Shown here: piece after piece, positions 1 to 10,958 of the stretch
Position numbering within the stretch: the stretch's first letter is position 1
Layout of the letters: each line of letters opens with the position of its first letter
The notes under the pieces: generated by a model
Told to the model about the DNA's origin: nothing
The model's input: only the letters and a program-made list of their open reading frames with translations
Databases searched by the model: none
Source: Kalmusia sp. IMI 367209
Lineage: Eukaryota > Ascomycota > Dothideomycetes > Pleosporales > Didymosphaeriaceae
Assembly (NCBI GenBank): GCA_027946365.1
Contig: JAPEUQ010000007.1
Coordinates: 620,001 to 684,000, forward strand
Length of the DNA: 64,000 nucleotides
Reading direction: 5' to 3'
Program-made: the position numbers and the translations under genes

Positions 1-2
1 TT

Positions 3-869
3 ACTCGACCTCCAGCCTTTCCACGAACCGCAAAACCCATTACGCAAGGCTCTGACGGAAGAGCAGAATACGTCCAGCTCGACCTTCTTTTCCTCGAGCT
101 CCCTCACCGCACACACCCGAACCCAAACTTTCCCGCACAAGTCCAACGCGCACGCGAATTTATTGATATCTGCATGCGATTCCAAGTGCAGAGCCATACA
201 TTGTGGGACTTATGGCAAGTCCCAAACCATCCACGAGCACCCGCCATGCGGAACATATTCATACAAACACTGGCATGCATCTTCGAGTGTGGTGCATCAT
301 GGCTTCTGGACGTAACAACGCAGCCTCTCTTCCCACAGGGAGGACCCAGGCTAGATCCCCAAGCAGTGGAGATGTTATTCAATCCACAAGTCGTGCTGCA
401 GAACTACACCGCGCTCCCTCTGTTCTCCGCGCTCCTAAGCACGGTAGGGACCTTCATCGCACACGGCATACCCTGGGCTTCGACAGCCAGCGAACGCACA
501 CACGGACCCCTCATCATATCCTCGCCTTCGCCCTCTCACGCCGCCTCTTCGTCTTCTGCATACAACCAAGCCTTCCAGGCCCGCGCCGGCGGCAGAGCCC
601 TCATCTTCGCCCCCTTCGCGCACTCCAAAACGCTCCTCGTCGCCGTCCCCGCCGCCATCAAGAGCCCCGATTACGCCGGCCTGGCGCGCGGCTGGGTGCT
701 CACGTCGAGCAATCCGTATACGGAGAGTCCGCGGCCGACAGTAAGCTGGGTGTTGAGGGGAAAGGGAGCTGTGTTCGGCGAGGTTCGGTTCAACGAGTCT
801 GTGGGTGAGTGCGGCGAGGACATGGCAAGGAATCATAGGGTTTATGGGCCGGGCGTCGGCGGGAATTGA
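3..869 (+). CDS. C-terminal part of an unrecognised protein (5' end outside window)
   Basis: An open frame runs in from the left edge and stops at 867-869, giving 288 visible residues without an intron. It is hydrophobic and Pro/Ser/Ala-rich in places (a Ser/Ala run near the middle), with a GWVLTSSNPYTE segment close to the end. The first in-frame Met in view is at 174, but the frame is already open upstream, so the true start probably lies outside the window. Several antisense and alternative frames are also open here because the DNA is GC-rich. I choose this frame because it is the longest and is uninterrupted from the edge. I do not recognise the family and assign no function. Confidence 0.5.
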   Translation, partial: TRPPAFPRTAKPITQGSDGRAEYVQLDLLFLELPHRTHPNPNFPAQVQRAREFIDICMRFQVQSHTLWDLWQVPNHPRAPAMRNIFIQTLACIFECGASWLLDVTTQPLFPQGGPRLDPQAVEMLFNPQVVLQNYTALPLFSALLSTVGTFIAHGIPWASTASERTHGPLIISSPSPSHAASSSSAYNQAFQARAGGRALIFAPFAHSKTLLVAVPAAIKSPDYAGLARGWVLTSSNPYTESPRPTVSWVLRGKGAVFGEVRFNESVGECGEDMARNHRVYGPGVGGN

Positions 870-1694
870 TGGCGTTGCTGGGACTCGATAAAGGTGGGGC
901 TTAGAATGGGATAGCATATATAGATTGGTTTTTTAGGCATTTTAGACTTTGTATCAATATACCCCTTAGAAGGACTGTTGACAGCAGAGTGTACTTGTGT
1001 TGTGCTGCGAAATACTACACTTCTCGATTGTCATATTCTAATAGTATGTTGAGACAGGATAGGGAGATACGACTGGAAATCTTGGGGTCGCTTTAATGAT
1101 CATCTTTCATGGTGTTGTAGAGCCTAAGGGAACTTGACATACAATATGACCGCGGATTTCTAAAACGTTGCTAGACCCAGAAGCACCACGGAAGTCTTCA
1201 AAACACGTAATTCACCCTTCGGATCTTGCAAGAATGTGCCTGGCAGGAAAGCATCTACCACTAGTCCTTCTACTTAGTCCTGTAATGCGCTTATAAGAAG
1301 GCCCAGGGCATGGGTTTATCGAGCCGTCCGTAGGAGACAATCGGGTTGTGTTACTTGCTAGTGGCTGAATTGGACGACATCATAGCGAACAAAACATAAG
1401 AGATTATGATTATAATTAAGTAGGGAGGATGGCAGCTATGTACGAACAAACAAGTATATACAAGAGATTACAAGAGCCAAAGAAGGGAGAGGCCCTGGAG
1501 AAGTACGTGGTTGAAGTAAGAGAAATCGGACGAGCGAACCCAAGTTGTCTACACATATGCAAGAAGCAAGCAGGACCAAACGAGTGGCGACAAAGGTATA
1601 TACAAAAAGTGGAAAATGGACTAGACCAGACCAAGCGAGTGATGACCTTGAGCAGGACAATGGAGCCAGTAGACACCGCGAAGAATCCGCGAAC
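870..1694. other. Intergenic region
   Basis: About 0.8 kb between the 3' ends of two convergent genes, so it should hold both terminators. I see no convincing gene. A weak match to the dispersed element core (CTTGGGGTCGCTTTAATG) lies near 1080-1100. Confidence 0.5.
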
Positions 1695-4600
1695 TTATGC
1701 AGGGGTGCAAGGACACCCATCGTTTTCCAACTGCCAGGTATTATAATGCGAAGCGATGTAATTTGCAGCACTAGTGTGCACGATACTCTTCAAATGGAAT
1801 GACTTCTTCACGTTGTACATGTCGAAATATTCCCAGAATGTAAGGCGTTTGTTGAGCTGCTTGGTCTCATTGAGTTGGCTGGCTTCCGAGTCGCGCTTGC
1901 GCTTCTTCTGCGCGGAGTTGCACAAGATAGGATAATCATCGCAGTCGTATCCGTCACCGTAGTCTTCAATGATGTGGAACACGCAAACCCACGTCTGGTC
2001 TTCACTCCAGTCGATCGGATCAGTGGTGCAGTCGAAGTCTCCGACGGAGCCGAAAAGATCACCGTCTTCATCGGGGTCACGAGGTTGGATTACGGGCACG
2101 CTGTTTTCGCTGGTGATGTCGTCGCTTTCAACGGAGAAGATGTAGGATTCTCCGAATGGTATGAGATTTCCCGAACCGTCTTTGTCGCACCAGCGGTGGT
2201 TCTCGACGAATTGGTCTGAGGAAGTGGTTAGCTGGAGGCGTCTTAGGTTCACTTGTGGCGCAAAGACTTACCAACGTCGATGTAGCGAATTTTGGCGGAA
2301 GGGAAATCGGTTTTAACTTGTGCGATGGCTTTCTGGATCATCGAGTTCATTGCGTCAATGGCATTATTGATCCTTGTGCGCAGCTCAACGGTCAATTGAG
2401 GTCCTAGCCTGTTGGAGATGGATAGGGATTTTTTGGCGCAATCTTGGTCCGGAGTGCCAGATTGATCTTCCGCATTGAAGAATCGTGCGTAGCCGTAAAC
2501 AAAAAGCCAAGTTTCCTTCGAGTCTGGCAAGGCCAAGACTGCTGAGTAGGTGTTGATGAGTTTGAGCCACAAGGCCTGGTACAGCGATGACGAAGTTTGG
2601 CCCGCATACTCTCCTGACGCGACTGACTGCTCGGCGAATTGCATGATCTCCGCGCATTTTTCAGCCGGGTCAATCTTAGGTATATTGTCTAAGATCTCGG
2701 GAGCCAGGAGACACCAGATGGCGATGTCGGAAAACTTGCAGTCATTTCCTCCTATAGATAAAGTCATGACGGCGTAATCTGTGTTGTCGACATGGGAGTT
2801 TAAGAGCGCGATCTGGGATCCTCCGCGGCCGTGGCTATTTTCAGTGGTAACGTCCTGGCAGGTATCACCAGTGCAAGCAATAAAGTCAAAAGTCTTCAAC
2901 TGGCTAAACTCCGTTTGCAATTGGTAGAACAGCACCCTAGAGTTTGCACTCGCGCCTTGAAAACATTTTACGTCGGGGTCGAAAATCGAATTGTACAGGT
3001 TGTTCCTCGTGATGTGCTTTCCTGCTCCGATTCCTGATGTGTGGAAAATTAGCAAATGTACCAGCTTCTGAGTTCGAACTCCGGAAACGACTCACCAGCA
3101 GCATAGCTATCACCGAAGGCGACCCAGTGGGGGTAATCAGGCCACTGCCCGCAAACAGTCCCGCGCGGGCATATCAGCGAAGGAGGGCCAGGGGCGTACG
3201 GGTTGTCAGGTAGGTTCGGGTCTACGGCACCCGCACCATCATCTGGGCCGGGTCCAACACCCTGATCACCGCAACTGTTGTGGTAGGTAATTCCGCGACC
3301 GTTTCGTGGTTTGACAATGTGATAGTCAGCTCGACTGGAGCCCTTGCGCAATTTTGGGAAATGAATGTTTTGGCCGCGTTCCTTGCCAGAAATCCAAGAC
3401 TGCGGATATCCGATCCAGTTCATGCTGCTGCCGATGGAAGGTATGAAGCCATTGTTTTCCCAAAACTCAACATTTCCTGTGTGCTTGTCTACCCAGATGA
3501 AATCCACGAGTCCATCGCCAGTGACATCAGCCCAGCGATGGTTAGGTCGATCAAATCCAACACTGACCTTGATTTGATTGAGGGCAGAGAGACCGCTTGC
3601 TTTATTCAACCAGCCCACAGTTCGACCGTTCGGATCCATGCAAAGATAATCAGCCCTTTTGTCACCGTCAAGGTCGCCAAACCGAACGGCCAAGTCCGTC
3701 AGGCCGGGGGAAAATCCCTGAGGACAAAGTGAACCACTGACAACTGACTTGGGCAAACTGACTTTCGGATTGCCACCTTCACCAACGTAAACTGGGTAAA
3801 CGGTCACGTCTCCAGTGGGCCTGTCAACGACAAGGATGTCGCATATCCCATCACCATCCCAGTCAGCAAAATGCACGAACTTTCTGTTTGTAGCGAGTTC
3901 AACCATTCGGCCAATAGACGTCCAAGTGGGCGCGTTGTCGTCACCGCTCCCTAGCCAAACATCGACCATGCCTCCATCCCAGATATAGATCATGTCTTCG
4001 AAGCCATCTCCAGTCAGGTCGCAGAAGCGGATGCCGTCACCATTCACTCTGGTGCCACCAGAACCGTCGTTTCGCCAAACTGATAGCTTATAACCGTAAT
4101 AATTATGGCCAAATACAGCCGCGGCTTGTTCATAGATCCGGATGTAATCTTGACGGCCAGTGCCATATATTCTGCCAAAGATGATGTTATCGCGTGTCAT
4201 GGACGTATCTCCGGAGAAGCCAGCATGAGATGTTGCGGCATGTACCCAGTGAGGTTTGAGACCTGGTCCGTCGCTAAGATCGCCTCGCTGATTGATGTAG
4301 ATGTCTGTCTTGCCGTCCTCGCCCACGAAGACGTAATCGCCTCTTCCATCGCCATTGATGTCAAGAAACTGCACACCAGGCCAGTCTGGGGTAATGCTGT
4401 CCAACGTTGGTCCCGCCTGGCTGAGCAGGATACCTTGCCAATACCCGCCATATTTAGCAATAGGTGCATCTCCACTGCCGCCGTTGCGGTGACAGTAGAC
4501 ATCGCCATTTGGATCGATACCGCAATAATCCAGTCGGCCATCACCATCGATATCGGTAAGACGGACGTACTGCTGGGCGAACCGGTCGTTGTAAATTTGA

Positions 4601-6253
4601 CCAATGTACTCAAAGGTTGGTGGACTGCCGCCACGATTGAGTGAGACGAACGGAGTGCCTTCTTGGTTGATGCAGATAAAGTCATCGAGACCGTCGCCAT
4701 TGATATCGCCAAAGCGGACACCACGACTCAAACACTCTGGGGTACCTTGGCCGACGATATCAATCGGAGTCCATGAAGTGTCGAACTCTCCATCGCCGTA
4801 ATTGTACTTGTATTGCAGGTAGGACATTTTACCGCCCAACACATAAGCCCTATCTGCTGGATCCAGGATTAGTATGAGTTCGTCGCGGGGGTAATCTGTG
4901 TCGTCAAATGCCACTAGTTGCGCAAAATGAATCTGATGATAAGGCAACATGGATTTGTTGAAATTGGGTATATCGATGAGATCACTGTTTTGCGTGATAG
5001 TCAGTGTGGAAGCATGGTTGTAGCTGCCGTCGTTATAGCCAGTATCAGAGGATACTGTGTCATAGGGACCAGTGAAACTGCTGGAGCTTGGGATACAGTT
5101 GCCGTCGGAATCACCACCTCCGAGGCCTGTGTCGATGGGGTCAATGAGGTAGCCAGCGGTCTCGACTTCTTCGAAGGCACCCGCCCAGATCGACGCCATT
5201 TTCCGGTAGCCGGCATCGGTGGGATGTGTCGTGTCGCTGAAGTCTGTGGGATACTGCCACCAGCCAGCGTTCATCTCGGCGAGGATCATCTTGGCTCCCT
5301 GTGCCTCGTACTGGGTATATAGTTGTCGAATACCTTGGTTTGCAACTTCAACATACGAGGGAGCATTTCCGGCATTGAAGTTAGGGAGTAATGTCGAAAG
5401 GATAATAGTGACGCCTGGGCTTTCTTTGTATATCAGATCGCACATGGTTTTCAGCCGATCTGGAATGCCCTGAACCCAAGAGATACCTGTGTACGGGACA
5501 AGAGAAGGGTCATCGGCTTGAGTGCAGTCATTGGTACCCGCATTGATGAGAACGAGGTTGGGCTTCTGGGTGTTTAGGACAGGATCCATGGCTTCTTGGA
5601 CTGCGGCGATTTGGTACCCTGGATGGCCTTCGTTTTCGTTATCGGCGAAGTCTCCGTTGCCTTTGCTTCCAATGTAATTGACTTCGTAACCCCTGAACCT
5701 AAGCCACTCTCTCAACGCCAAACGATAACCAATGTCAGTGGACGAGTCTGGATGCTCAACAACGTTAAGACCTTGCGTGATGGATGCGCCAAGGGGCACT
5801 TGCATGATATCAGCTTTACCGAAACAGTTCATAGTAGAGGCAGGACTTACTGATGCGCAAAAGAGGTTTGCCGGTTTGACGCTTCTTGTTCGTTGACACC
5901 GTTTCATTCAAGTCAAGGCCGGTAAGGTTGTACGCAAAGGTGAAGGGGTCATGGGTGGTCTGATTGACGATGGGGATCTCATCGGAATGAGGAGCATAAG
6001 GGTTGCGTTCTTCATCTGAAAGAGTTGTGTTTCCAACGTCTGTCCAATTCGCAAGGCTTGTAGGATATGGGTTGGAAGGGATTGGCCAACCGTCCGGAGA
6101 AGTGGCATTAGTGGTAGTTATGTTGGTCGTATTCGAGATGGTCCAGATGTCCGTGAAAGGGTCTATGGAGGCTTCTACAGGGGCAGCGAAAGCTGAAAAT
6201 GATAAGGTACATTGTACAACTAGGAAAGCAAAAGTCCTGAAAGAGTGATGCAT
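1695..6253 (-). CDS. Secreted two-headed SGNH/GDSL hydrolase with central VCBS/FG-GAP repeats
   Basis: Four exons on the minus strand: 6253-5851, 5798-3096, 3033-2272, 2215-1695. The introns are 52, 62 and 56 bp, and the sum is 1462 aa in frame. The N-terminus is a signal peptide (MHHSFRTFAFLVVQC, cleavage near FAA-PVEA), then a Thr/Asn-rich linker with many N-glycosylation sequons. The first SGNH domain has MPLGASITQG (nucleophile Ser140), GTND (222-225) and DTTH (Asp323/His326). About 500 residues of FG-GAP/VCBS-like repeats follow (FGDINGDGLDD type). A second SGNH domain has FGDSYAAGIGAG (Ser1032) and SIGGNDC (1128-1134); its GDSY motif is rebuilt exactly across intron 2. Such enzymes deacylate polysaccharides or lipids outside the cell; substrate unknown. 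In domain 1 the block I Asp is Ala (GASI rather than GDSI). Confidence 0.88.
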
Positions 6254-7554
6254 GATGCACAAAAAGCTGAGGCGGCAGCTAGCCGTCGAAGCAAACTGAA
6301 TGGCAGCTGCGACCAATTGGAAGAGCGGGACCGGTAATCCCAGCTGGGTACAAGTGACTGACGAAAGGAAAACGAAGCGATCAACCACCTTATATCCCAG
6401 AATGCATTGACTTGTATTGCGTAGGTACCATTATGGAGCGATTGTGGCAACACCTGCTGTGTGATTAGCCCAAAATCTCGTAGCTCTCACCTATACCAAT
6501 CTTTCCATAGTATTGAGAAGCTACTCGAGATATCGTGTGCCTAAGTGATCGTTAGCTGCCAAGGAGTAGTGCGGTTAGTACCGCCCCTTTTCCTCATTGC
6601 ATCCGCAAGCGTAAGCCAAACGCCTTAGGCGGGACATGTTAGAGTGATGCTAGAAATGGTCTATCATTTGGACAGCCTAAAATCACACCAAGGAGATTGC
6701 ATTTATGAAAACGGAAAAGTCTTGACTTAAGGCTTCATGGCCGTGCACGTACGTATCACGCGTCTACCTAACCGAACGCTCACATAATATGTTCATGTCG
6801 GGAATAGCCCCCAATAACGGCCATACAAGCCAGATCTGGCACGCTAGTCCTACACAGAGAAAGGTAGCCCTGCATGCATCATAAAGTACAGGATTTGACG
6901 AACGGGAAGGATTCTAGCGCATCTTTGGCCTCGTGGATGACTGGGTTATTGGTAGATCTTCTAGAAATATCGAAGAGAGATGAGCATGAACAAGATAATA
7001 TCAAGCATGCACAAGAAAACTGCTAAGCATGCACTAGAGACATATCAGCTGTAAAAACACATATATGCTATTTGATGTCGTTCCATTTAAGGATGATCGG
7101 ACGGCGAAAACCGAATAGAGAGAGCGCCGGCTGCCGGGAACAGATTTTTTGCGACTGAGAGACTATCATAGCCCATCGCGCAGGGAATCATTGCATCAAT
7201 ATAGCCCGAATCCGCTTCTCGTTATTTTTAGGCCTTCATCATGCAGGGGAATAGCAGACCTGAGAGATCCAGCGACATTGATCTCCATCCGTCGCTCCGG
7301 TTCTTCCGGTACAACTTAGCTTGTGGCATAGATCGAATCTGGCAAAAGTGTCGAAACGAGATGAGGTGATAGGAGCCGAACGAAAGATGAATTAGCGGTA
7401 TCTGCATGTATCAATTCGCTATTAGTCCTTGTCGGCTTATTAGGAACTCCGAAATGCTTTTTCTCTTCTTTTTCCTCATAGATAGGCCGCACACTTAAGC
7501 AACACAAACCGCACACCTCATGATCTACTGAATTCATTATTCGACCTTCGCGTG
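6254..7554. other. Intergenic region upstream of the esterase gene
   Basis: About 1.3 kb of moderately AT-rich DNA between the 5' end of the esterase gene and the 3' end of SLY1. It must hold the esterase promoter and the SLY1 terminator. I see no gene, RNA or repeat in it. Confidence 0.5.
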
Positions 7555-9855
7555 TTACGAAGTCTCGCTGCCCAACGTAGCTAGATCCGTACTGACAAAC
7601 TCGGTCGCTGATAATATAGCCGTAGATCCATAGATGACTCTCCTCTTCTGGCCTGTACCCGCAGCGCCGCCTGCGCTCGTCCTCTTCGCCCACTCTTGTA
7701 GGTTCCCGTACTCACTACAAGTGATTTAGTATTTGAATGTATGTAACGCGGGATGTTACTTACTCCATGCTACCGCCGCCGACAGAGAAGACTATGGCTT
7801 CAGAGAAGGCTTGGCGGCGTTGCCCAAATGTTGCTTCGATGCCCATTCGTGTGCCTTGCTGGTTGCGTGCCTGGCTCGCTGGTGGTAGAGTACCGCGAGC
7901 ATTCGCAGACCGCGGGTCGAAGTATAAGTAATTCTCGGTCTTTTGAATAGCGCTTGATGATGCATTGGCCGGGTCCATTAGGGACTCAGTGATTTTGGTC
8001 AACGTGAGATCCTTGTTTGCGGGTAAGAAGTTCTTGACTCCTTGAAGAAGGCCCTCGAAGTTGGTGCCTAGACCAGCTTCTTTGAAGCGGTCGGTGACAC
8101 GGGACGAAAGACTGCTGAAGCCACCGAAGAGTTGGGATGTATTTTGTGCTGGCTGCGTCGTGGCTGAGGAGATCATAGTCATGCGGGTTAGCTGGCGAAC
8201 GGTTCGGACGTATTTGATGGACGTGGTATCTGCGCCTGCTGCCTCGAGGGCTTGGGTAAAGCTGTCTAAGTCTGTTCGGTTGAGCTCAGTTTCCGTTGTA
8301 AGATACCTGTCGAGGTCAGTGTCATGAATTATGATAAAGTAAAGGCTCGCGTCCGTGTAGCATACCACTGAAGGAACAGCCTCAGTTTATCGAGGGGTTC
8401 GTTGCCCTTTTCGGCGTCTTTTATGATGTCTAGTATCTGGGCTTTAGTCTGCTTTGAGAGTTCTTCTTCCAATTGAAAGTACTCGTCTAGCTTGCGGGCT
8501 TTGTGAAATTAGCAACCCGTGAGACAAACAAATGATTTGGTCACGCACCCTTAATGCCCCTCATGAGGGCTTCAAGTATCTCCATGTGCATTGTGATGGT
8601 GGCCTTTCTCTCCTTCAACTCAGGTAATGCAGCCATTGCCCCTTTCAGATGTGCTGCAAACTGACTAGTATCACCCGAGAGGTCGTCTATTGATGACGTT
8701 CCCGTTTTCTTGGTAATCTCGTTTGCATCCTCTTGATATTTGCTCCACTCTTGTGATACATTTTCAGCTACCTCTGGAAAAGGCAGAGAAGAGTTCCGTA
8801 ACCAGAAAGTATCGGAGGCTGTGAGATCGTAGGACTGTTTTTTGGTGCCCTTCTCGGCATTGTCGGGGTCAACCGGAACATTCATGGTGATCTTATTGAG
8901 ATGCATCGACAGCACATCGTAGATTAAAGATTGATAGACCCAGCTATGACTAAGCATAGCTGTCAGATCGACATTCCGATCAACGAGGACGAGGACAGGT
9001 CTAGAGCCCGTGGCGGATGATTTCTGGTCGCCCGAGAAGAGATTCGTTTTTGAATTGAGGATATGATCTCGAAGCTTCCTGTCTAATTTCGCAGCCACGA
9101 GTTCGGCGGGCCCATCCTTGCTTGAGCGAATGATTGGAATAGTTCCCATAGTGACGACGACAGAGAAGAGTCCAGATACAATCCGATCCACGAGCGCATC
9201 CAGTTCCTGATCCGACGCCTTCGCGCTGTTAAGGATACCGTATGCGCCCTTCATTCCAAGCGAAAATAAATCTGGCTCCGAGACGACAAAGTTCAGGTAC
9301 TGATCATATATCTGCGCAATGTGTTCCGCCGTGCCTGAAGACACGGTCTGCTGGGCAAAGTCTTCGAGGAGGGGCCTGGGTACCGATGACAGGAAATTTA
9401 CGTAGGCGGGCGAATAGAGGCTGCGCGAGAGGTCGCTCGTGACGATCTGCAGGTTCGCGGTGGTGGGCTCAACGAGGTAGATGACGGGCACATCGGGTAT
9501 CATATGCCGTGTGGTGTTGATGGAGAGGTATATCGTCACGCCCCAGGCTCGCAGATCGTTGACCCGCAGCACCGACGACACAACGTCTCGCGAGAAGTCG
9601 TCAAAGACCAGCACCTTCCATATCGGCTCGCCCGTTTCGGAGAGGATTGGGGTGTTGGCGGCAGGGAGAGCATTGTTCGCATCGTCGTCGGAGGGTTGCT
9701 TCGGGGCGTTTAGATTGAGGATGCGCTGGATGGAGGCTAGACGTGTCGGTTAGCTCCAGCTTCAGTTTTAGCTTGAGAGTCCAATTGCCTTCTTGTGGGG
9801 AGAAGAGCAATGTACGTTGAAACATACCGATTTGGCGATCGCGGAGTGTTGCCAT
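7555..9855 (-). CDS. SLY1: Sec1/Munc18-family protein Sly1 (ER-Golgi vesicle fusion)
   Basis: Five exons on the minus strand: 9855-9828, 9736-8549, 8498-8366, 8306-7764, 7714-7555, total 683 aa in frame (yeast Sly1 is about 666). The tiny first exon encodes MATLRDRQI. Family hallmarks include KVLVFDDFSRDVVSSVLRV near the N-terminus, PVIYLVEPT, the RPVLVLVDRNVDLTAMLSH segment and the C-terminal IVFSVGGG..EYGNLQEW. Sly1 binds the syntaxin Sed5 and assists SNARE assembly in ER-Golgi and intra-Golgi transport. The last exon was found by following the conserved GGG..EYGNLQEW motif across a 49-bp intron; stopping at the apparent end of exon 4 would remove the conserved C-terminus. It is divergent from the CCCH gene, about 1.1 kb away. 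Confidence 0.93.
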
Positions 9856-10958
9856 ATTGCTGGTGACGTTTTGGCGCCCGCCCGTGTATCGATCACCTCA
9901 TGCGCGAGCCGGTGGAGTTGCAGTAGGATTGCGAAGACAGGGAAGCAGCGGACAAGGTACAACGGGCGTATGCGCTGCGTAATTGTGCTGCCTGGTATTA
10001 TTCTACTGAAGCTCCAACTGTTCACAGCAGCAGTCGCGCGCGAGCCGCTTCGAGACTAGGGGCGCCAAGCCCCCCGTCTGCCCCCGCCACTGCTTTTTCA
10101 AGGCGCTGCCCGCTGTCGCACCTCCTTCTCTCCTCCAACTCACCCGCCAACACGCCCATCAACCACGCTTCTTCTCTTCTCCCCTTCATGCCACTTCTTA
10201 GTGACCCTCTGCCCACTAATAAGGGCGTCTGATTTCTGAAGCTAGATTCTATTTTCCATCAGTCCTCGCCGTGGGCGAGTCGTGCGTTCAGGTCAGGCTG
10301 GTGGCGGCATTGTGTTGGGCGCAGGACGCAGGAAGGGAAGGGCATCAGTGACACTCAACCCAGCGTCTGTACTAATACAGCTGCATCGACCTGCCGCGGG
10401 GCCTCCCCCGGACGTCTTGCGGGCCATCACACAAAGCGTAGAGCAGCTCTTTGCGAGCGACAAACAGGCGTGCGTGTCTCAAACGCGCCGTGCTGTGCAT
10501 TGGGTGCGATACGTCAAGTGACGCACCCACAGTGTCCGCGTTGCAATAGCCAGGCCGCGTGCCGCCTAATAGAATCCAAAGGCTACGACTTCGTGGACAG
10601 CGGGTTTCGGCATTGCGCGTTGGACAGTTGGACACGGCCAGCAAGCGCCTGCGCGTCTCACCAACATCTACTGCCCTCGTTCCCAACACTTCGCGAGCGA
10701 GCGGAGGACTCTGCAGCCCGGAAAAGACTCAGCAACAACCACACTACCGCCCAATTCGGAAGTATTACGGGCCTTTCACCCTGCGATTTTTCCCGAACTG
10801 GCCTTCGTTCACTCTGTGAGTCAGCACCAGTCCGCTTATGGCTTAGTGCCGTCATCATTGTCGCATAAAATCCCCGTTTGCCGGATCCCGACTCTGCCGT
10901 GGAACTGCGTGGGGCCGGCCAATAAGGTCGAATAACAAAATCAATCGTTGCCCGCAGC
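9856..10958. promoter_or_regulatory. Shared upstream region of SLY1 and the CCCH gene
   Basis: About 1.1 kb between two divergent start codons, so it carries both promoters. It is GC-rich with overlapping spurious open frames on both strands. I see no clear TATA box and no conserved coding segment. Confidence 0.5.

Noticed and set aside
7316..7693. Minus-strand open frame of 125 codons
   Set aside because: It overlaps the true last exon of SLY1 in a different frame; the SLY1 frame carries the conserved C-terminus.
10282..10868. Open frames between SLY1 and the CCCH gene
   Set aside because: They lie in a shared promoter region, overlap on both strands and lack protein-like features.
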